Assembly: GCA_903835005.1 (NCBI GenBank)
Contig: CAILLK010000163.1
Span: 38,919-102,918, forward strand
Reading direction: 5' to 3'
Length of the DNA stretch: 64,000 nucleotides
Source of the DNA: an uncultured Bacteroidota bacterium
Lineage (GTDB): Bacteria > Bacteroidota > Bacteroidia > Chitinophagales > Chitinophagaceae
The notes beneath the pieces were generated by a model, which was not told where the DNA came from, made no database searches, and worked only from the letters and a program-made list of their open reading frames with translations. The position numbers and the translations under genes are program-made. Position 1 is the stretch's first letter; every line of letters begins with the position of its first letter. Of the stretch, positions 63,868 to 64,000 are shown piece after piece.

Positions 63868-64000
63868 GTGTGTCAGGCATGGATATAAGCTATAGGGTGC
63901 AAGTCCCGAGTACGCTTTACAGTAGGGAGTATTAGCCAATAGCAAGGGTGTCGCGGGTGACTGCGAATCTGAAAGAAGCTGGCGGCAAAGGTTCGGGCCA
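63868..64000 (+). mobile_element. group II intron, 5' part of domain I (truncated by window end)
   Basis: Directly after the T-run, GTGTG (63868-63872) matches the intron 5' GUGYG splice boundary. Downstream come the typical group II domain I segments GGGTGCAAGTCCC (63896-63908) and GTCGCGGGTGACTGCGAATC TGAAAGAAGC (63950 onward, split here only for length). No reverse transcriptase is in view because the element runs off the right edge. Insertion immediately after a terminator stem-loop is the target habit of class C introns, but the class cannot be settled from this fragment. Confidence 0.75.

Noticed and set aside
1..64000. tRNA or rRNA genes
   Set aside because: No T-loop (GGTTCGAATCC-like) or rRNA core segments were noticed in reading the window. 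A dedicated scan (tRNAscan-SE, barrnap) would be needed to be certain.

Overview
The window looks like a chromosomal segment of a Bacteroidota bacterium, most likely Chitinophagales/Sphingobacteriales-like. The reasons are: several type IX secretion (T9SS) cargo proteins with type A or type B C-terminal sorting domains; a PorP/SprF-like protein; a TonB-dependent receptor with an N-terminal carboxypeptidase-regulatory-like domain; DUF4270 and LytS/LytTR genes; recurrent TAnnTTTG -7 promoter elements; and few strong Shine-Dalgarno sites. Assignments rest on reading motifs and domain order by eye, without database searches.

Layout. 0-4 kb: a Gfo/Idh/MocA dehydrogenase (cut by the window edge), recQ and a coupled unknown gene on the minus strand, divergent from ilvE. 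4-8.4 kb: two tandem paralogous beta-propeller T9SS type B proteins. 8.4-11.8 kb (minus): a TonB-like protein, a ROK sugar kinase, an intact PIN toxin/antitoxin pair and panC. 11.8-18 kb: a half-size GT5 starch-synthase-like gene, a DUF4270 lipoprotein, glmS, a histidine phosphatase and ispH. 18.3-22.6 kb is an accessory, decaying stretch: an outer-membrane barrel gene, a dnaG fragment, REP-like palindromes, a 126-bp tandem repeat array of about 7.4 units, and a VapBC-type pair whose toxin is frameshifted. 22.6-27.2 kb: a LytTR/LytS two-component system, a DoxX gene, gcvT, a HigA-like regulator and a broken DUF4160/DUF2442 relic. 27.2-48.7 kb is mostly minus strand: a giant DUF4175 membrane protein, a GH125 mannosidase (plus strand), valS, a DUF697 protein, a secreted unknown, a CCDC81-HU/SPOR protein, and an outer-membrane three-gene unit (TonB receptor, TPR protein, barrel protein), then an esterase and an OmpA lipoprotein.

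49.3-51.3 kb holds an AT-rich two-gene ATPase plus TOPRIM-like module that resembles OLD/PARIS-type defence architecture. After it come an ABC-F ATPase, an L,D-transpeptidase, PorP/SprF, an AhpD-like protein, an RluF-like pseudouridine synthase, two tandem T9SS type A proteins and a DUF3471 membrane protein. 59.6-63.8 kb is the alpha operon (infA, rpmJ, rpsM, rpsK, rpsD, rpoA, rplQ). Just before rpsD there is a candidate H-type pseudoknot leader that reaches the start codon. The window ends in the 5' part of a group II intron that begins right after the rplQ terminator.

The most notable items are the rpsD pseudoknot, the ATPase/TOPRIM pair, the terminator-adjacent group II intron, the 126-bp array, and the three relics (dnaG, vapC, DUF4160) that do not appear as intact open reading frames. 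No tRNA, rRNA or CRISPR array was seen.
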